Of a DNA stretch of 64,000 nt, positions 61,679 through 64,000 are shown piece after piece. The stretch is from a virus. Below the pieces are notes generated by a model, which saw nothing but the letters and a program-made list of their open reading frames with translations, was not told the origin of the DNA and ran no database searches. The DNA lies in IMG/VR virus record IMGVR_UViG_3300023202_000135, positions 1 to 64,000 of that record. The stretch is one strand, 5' to 3'. The translations under genes and the position numbers were made by a program. Position 1 is the first letter of the stretch, and the number at the start of each line of letters is the position of its first letter.

Positions 61679-63562
61679 TCAGCGGCCGATCTTGGACACC
61701 GCCGCAGCCGCTTGCTTCACGCCGGGGCTGACTTGGTGCCCGTTCGCGGGTCGGTCGGGGACATCGGAGGTCGATTCGACCATGAGCCCTCGACGTAGCG
61801 CGGAGCGTTGCGGAACAGGCGAGTCTTCTGGCTCATCCTCCCCTTCGGCCAGGACCGGCTCGGCCGTCTTGTCCTTGGGGGCCTGCCCGACGATCATGGG
61901 CGCGAGGCCCTCGACCATCTCCGCAAGCTGTTCGAGCGTAGTGGCCTCCTCCAGAACCTTGCGGTAGCGCGCCAAGGCGGGCTGGGCCGCAAGGACCAGT
62001 TCGAGGGCCTCGTCCACCGGTTCTCCGGTTTCGGGGGTCTCCACGATGGGCGCAGGCGCCCGGGTCCGCTCGATCAGTTGGTTGGCAAGTTCTCGGTGGC
62101 CGCTCGACTCGCGTCCCGCCGCTTCTGCGGCCTCAGCCAGTCGCCATGCCTCGTCGCGGTTCGCTTCTGCTTCCGCAACCTTCTGCCGGAGTTCGCCCGC
62201 GCCTTCACGCAGGCGACGATTCTCAGATGTTAGCTGCTTGAGTCGCGATTGCAACTCCTCGACTACGGCCTTGAAGCCGGCTTCGTGTTTGGCTGTCGCA
62301 GCCTCCGTCACCGCGCCGATCGACTCGTCGATCGAGGCCCCGACCGTGATCCCATCCAGCATCGGGCCGATGGACTCGGCCACCTTGCCGAGGAGCCAGT
62401 CGCTCAGGGCGGCCTTGTCGCTATCAGAGAGGTCTTCCCGGGCCCGTGCCTGGGACCACTTCCGGTGGAGCTGGGCCGTCAGCTCGATGGGGTTGCCGGA
62501 GACCTCCTGGAGGGCCTCCAGGAGGGGCAGGAAAGGCTCCTGGAGGCCCTCCTCGGACACCTCGGCGCCCTGGGCCGCCTCGCCAGATAGGCCCTCAGCG
62601 GCGCTCTCTGCGAACTTGAGCATGATGGGCTGGCCGTTGGCCGGGCAGGCCGCGAAGTGGGTCAGGTCGCCGCAAGGCTGGTCCAGGGCCTCGAACACGA
62701 GGTCGACGTGGTCCTGCCCGCAGCGCGCGCAAGTCTTGACCGTAGTGGTGTGGGTGTCGTCGCCCTCCTTGAGCGACTTCTTGCGCTGCACGGCCGGGGC
62801 GTCGGCGCCGGCACCTTTGGACAGGTTGGCGTAGGCGCCTGGGGTGGACGGGCGCATGACCGCGTCCCAGCACTCCAGGATGTAGGTCTCGGGGCTGACC
62901 TTGCCGCTCTCGTCGACCTCGCCGTTGCCGCGAGTCGACACGCCCCAGCGCACGCCCTTGCGGGTGAGTTCCTGGAGGATGAGGCCAGACGGGGTATCGA
63001 GCAGCTCGTGACGAGCCCACACCACGCCGTCCTCCTGGAGCTTGGCCTGGGTAGTGACGAGGGCGACCTCCTTGCCGTCCGTGCGGCCGTCCTTCGGGTG
63101 CTCGAAATGGCCGGTCATCCCGCGCTCGTTGATGCGCTCCAGGATCGGTGACTTTTTGTCACCGAACAGCTTCTCCCAAATCTCCTTCGGGTAGTAGCGC
63201 TTGTTCGCGTTGCGGACGCCGGACCGCTGGCCGGGGCCTTCGACGAACCACCGGCCGTCTTTGGGTAGGGGTACGGTCTCGCCGTTGGGGAGCTTGCGCT
63301 CGACAAGTTCGAGGTCGTTGAAGTTCTCGACCAGCGTCAGGTTGTCGTTCTGCTGGAAGCTCTCGCAGAGCGAGTTGCCCTGCTTGGTGGCCCGCCCTTC
63401 CGCGAACCAGACCTTGTCCTTCTGTGTGACGTACGAGACCTCGGGGGTGAACACGAGGTTGAGGTCGCCGCCCGATTCGAGGAGGCCCTGGTAGCTGTCC
63501 CAATCCTCGATCCAGCCTTCGCAAAGGAGCCGGCGATTAGTAGCTGGGGTACGGGGTGGCAT
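61679..63562 (-). CDS. prohead protease-scaffold fusion, gp21-like
   Basis: 627 residues. N-terminal protease of the T4 gp21 class: NANKRYYPKEIWEKLF, GHFEHPKDGR (His155) and GVRWGVSTRGNG (Ser209). A zinc-type cluster follows (C278-x2-C281, C297, C306). The C-terminal half is a coiled coil (VEELQSRLKQLTSENRRLRE) typical of scaffolds, so protease and scaffold are one chain. Self-cleavage would free both. A perfect palindrome is inside at 63148-63162. Confidence 0.85.
   Translation of the reverse strand: MPPRTPATNRRLLCEGWIEDWDSYQGLLESGGDLNLVFTPEVSYVTQKDKVWFAEGRATKQGNSLCESFQQNDNLTLVENFNDLELVERKLPNGETVPLPKDGRWFVEGPGQRSGVRNANKRYYPKEIWEKLFGDKKSPILERINERGMTGHFEHPKDGRTDGKEVALVTTQAKLQEDGVVWARHELLDTPSGLILQELTRKGVRWGVSTRGNGEVDESGKVSPETYILECWDAVMRPSTPGAYANLSKGAGADAPAVQRKKSLKEGDDTHTTTVKTCARCGQDHVDLVFEALDQPCGDLTHFAACPANGQPIMLKFAESAAEGLSGEAAQGAEVSEEGLQEPFLPLLEALQEVSGNPIELTAQLHRKWSQARAREDLSDSDKAALSDWLLGKVAESIGPMLDGITVGASIDESIGAVTEAATAKHEAGFKAVVEELQSRLKQLTSENRRLREGAGELRQKVAEAEANRDEAWRLAEAAEAAGRESSGHRELANQLIERTRAPAPIVETPETGEPVDEALELVLAAQPALARYRKVLEEATTLEQLAEMVEGLAPMIVGQAPKDKTAEPVLAEGEDEPEDSPVPQRSALRRGLMVESTSDVPDRPANGHQVSPGVKQAAAAVSKIGR
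63148..63162. promoter_or_regulatory. perfect GTGAC-N5-GTCAC palindrome, intragenic
   Basis: GTGACTTTTTGTCAC inside the protease-scaffold gene, read as Gly-Asp-Lys-Lys-Ser-Pro. Confidence 0.6.
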
Positions 63563-63914
63563 TCCGCTTCTCCTTGAAGACGTCGGGAACCTTAGGGGTT
63601 CGATCGAAGAGCGCGATGACCGCTCCGTTGTGGAAGATGGCCTGGGCCGCCCCGAACTCTCGGGCCCGGTCTACCGATTCCAGGCCGATCTCGTGGTGAC
63701 CCCACAGACGAAACTGCCGGGCGATGACGGTGGGGTTGGAGCCGAGTGCGAACGACGGAACGTCACCGTCATCACCTTCGTCGATGTAGATCGTGTAGGA
63801 CTCCATGTAGTTGTCGTACACGAGCACAAAGAAGTCGCCCGGAAGTTCGGGCGGAAGTTCGGCGTCGATGCCTACCCGCGGGCCGAGGCCTCTACGCTTC
63901 TTCTTCGTCGCCAT
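63537..63914 (-). CDS. hypothetical head-region protein
   Basis: 125 residues, MATKKKRRGLGPRVG onward, with YTIYIDEGDDGDVPSF and FRLWGHHEIGLESV. Overlaps the protease gene by 26 bp and the next upstream gene by 23 bp. No family recognised; position between portal-side and protease genes. Confidence 0.55.
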   Translation of the reverse strand: MATKKKRRGLGPRVGIDAELPPELPGDFFVLVYDNYMESYTIYIDEGDDGDVPSFALGSNPTVIARQFRLWGHHEIGLESVDRAREFGAAQAIFHNGAVIALFDRTPKVPDVFKEKRNATPYPSY

Positions 63915-64000
63915 GCTCGGACACCAGAACGTGATCGGGTGAGAGGTCGGTCGTGCAGTGCGGACACGACCGCGGGCCCTCCTGCAAGGGAAGCGGGAAT
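63892..64000 (-). CDS. C-terminus of a zinc-site protein (cut by window edge)
   Basis: Only the last 35 residues are seen: ...GPRSCPHCTTDLSPDHVLV and an acidic end. The CPHC is a probable zinc half-site. The rest of the gene lies beyond the window. Confidence 0.5.
   Translation of the reverse strand, partial: FPLPLQEGPRSCPHCTTDLSPDHVLVSEHGDEEEA

Overview
This window is part of a GC-rich tailed-phage genome of the contractile (myovirus) type. It shows T4-type baseplate, sheath, tube, capsid and prohead-protease genes, a tape measure gene, a small replication module, tRNA genes and several homing endonucleases. Almost every gene lies on the minus strand in tightly packed, often 1-8 bp overlapping, units that read right to left. 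The plus strand carries only two accessory genes (55646-56780) and one homing endonuclease (23964-24488). The host cannot be named from the sequence. Promoters resembling TTGACA/TATAAT and Shine-Dalgarno sites suggest a bacterium with an ordinary housekeeping sigma factor.

Layout from left to right. (1) 1-10262, nucleic-acid metabolism: a cut-off DUF932-like gene, a Toprim primase, a DnaB-type helicase, a ribbon-helix-helix regulator, a UvsW-like helicase, a RecQ helicase whose DEAH box is split by an intein, and RNase H. A 382-bp gap between the two SF2 helicases holds nested inverted repeats and may be an origin or control region. (2) 10259-14179, small and membrane proteins, possibly including lysis functions; no endolysin was recognised. 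(3) 14253-29811, tail fibres, a glycine-rich adhesin-like protein, a P2 gpI-like fusion and the gp6/gpJ-like wedge protein. (4) 29808-34658, gp25, spike, hub and LysM-like baseplate parts. (5) 34658-45381, tape measure, a lectin-like virion protein, a probable frameshifted tail-chaperone pair and the tail tube. (6) 45426-53013, sheath and neck/completion proteins. (7) 53175-60015, accessory genes (ADP-ribosylglycohydrolase, DUF7694-like), a six-tRNA cluster broken by an HNH gene, and a second NUMOD4-HNH gene. (8) 60115 to the right edge, the gp23-like capsid and gp21-like protease-scaffold; portal and terminase would be expected just beyond the window.

The most unusual signals are: a palindrome GTGAC-N5-GTCAC found in seven perfect and four near-perfect copies, inside and between genes, like a dispersed repressor-operator network; a promoter-like element (G/T)TGAC-N12..14-CCACTACGAT; a Vsr/DUF559-like endonuclease overprinted in a second frame inside the RecQ intein; a fractured tRNA whose halves lie on either side of an HNH gene; a small domain copied among the sheath, a wedge protein and another virion protein; and a likely +1 frameshift at a T6 run in the tail-chaperone position.
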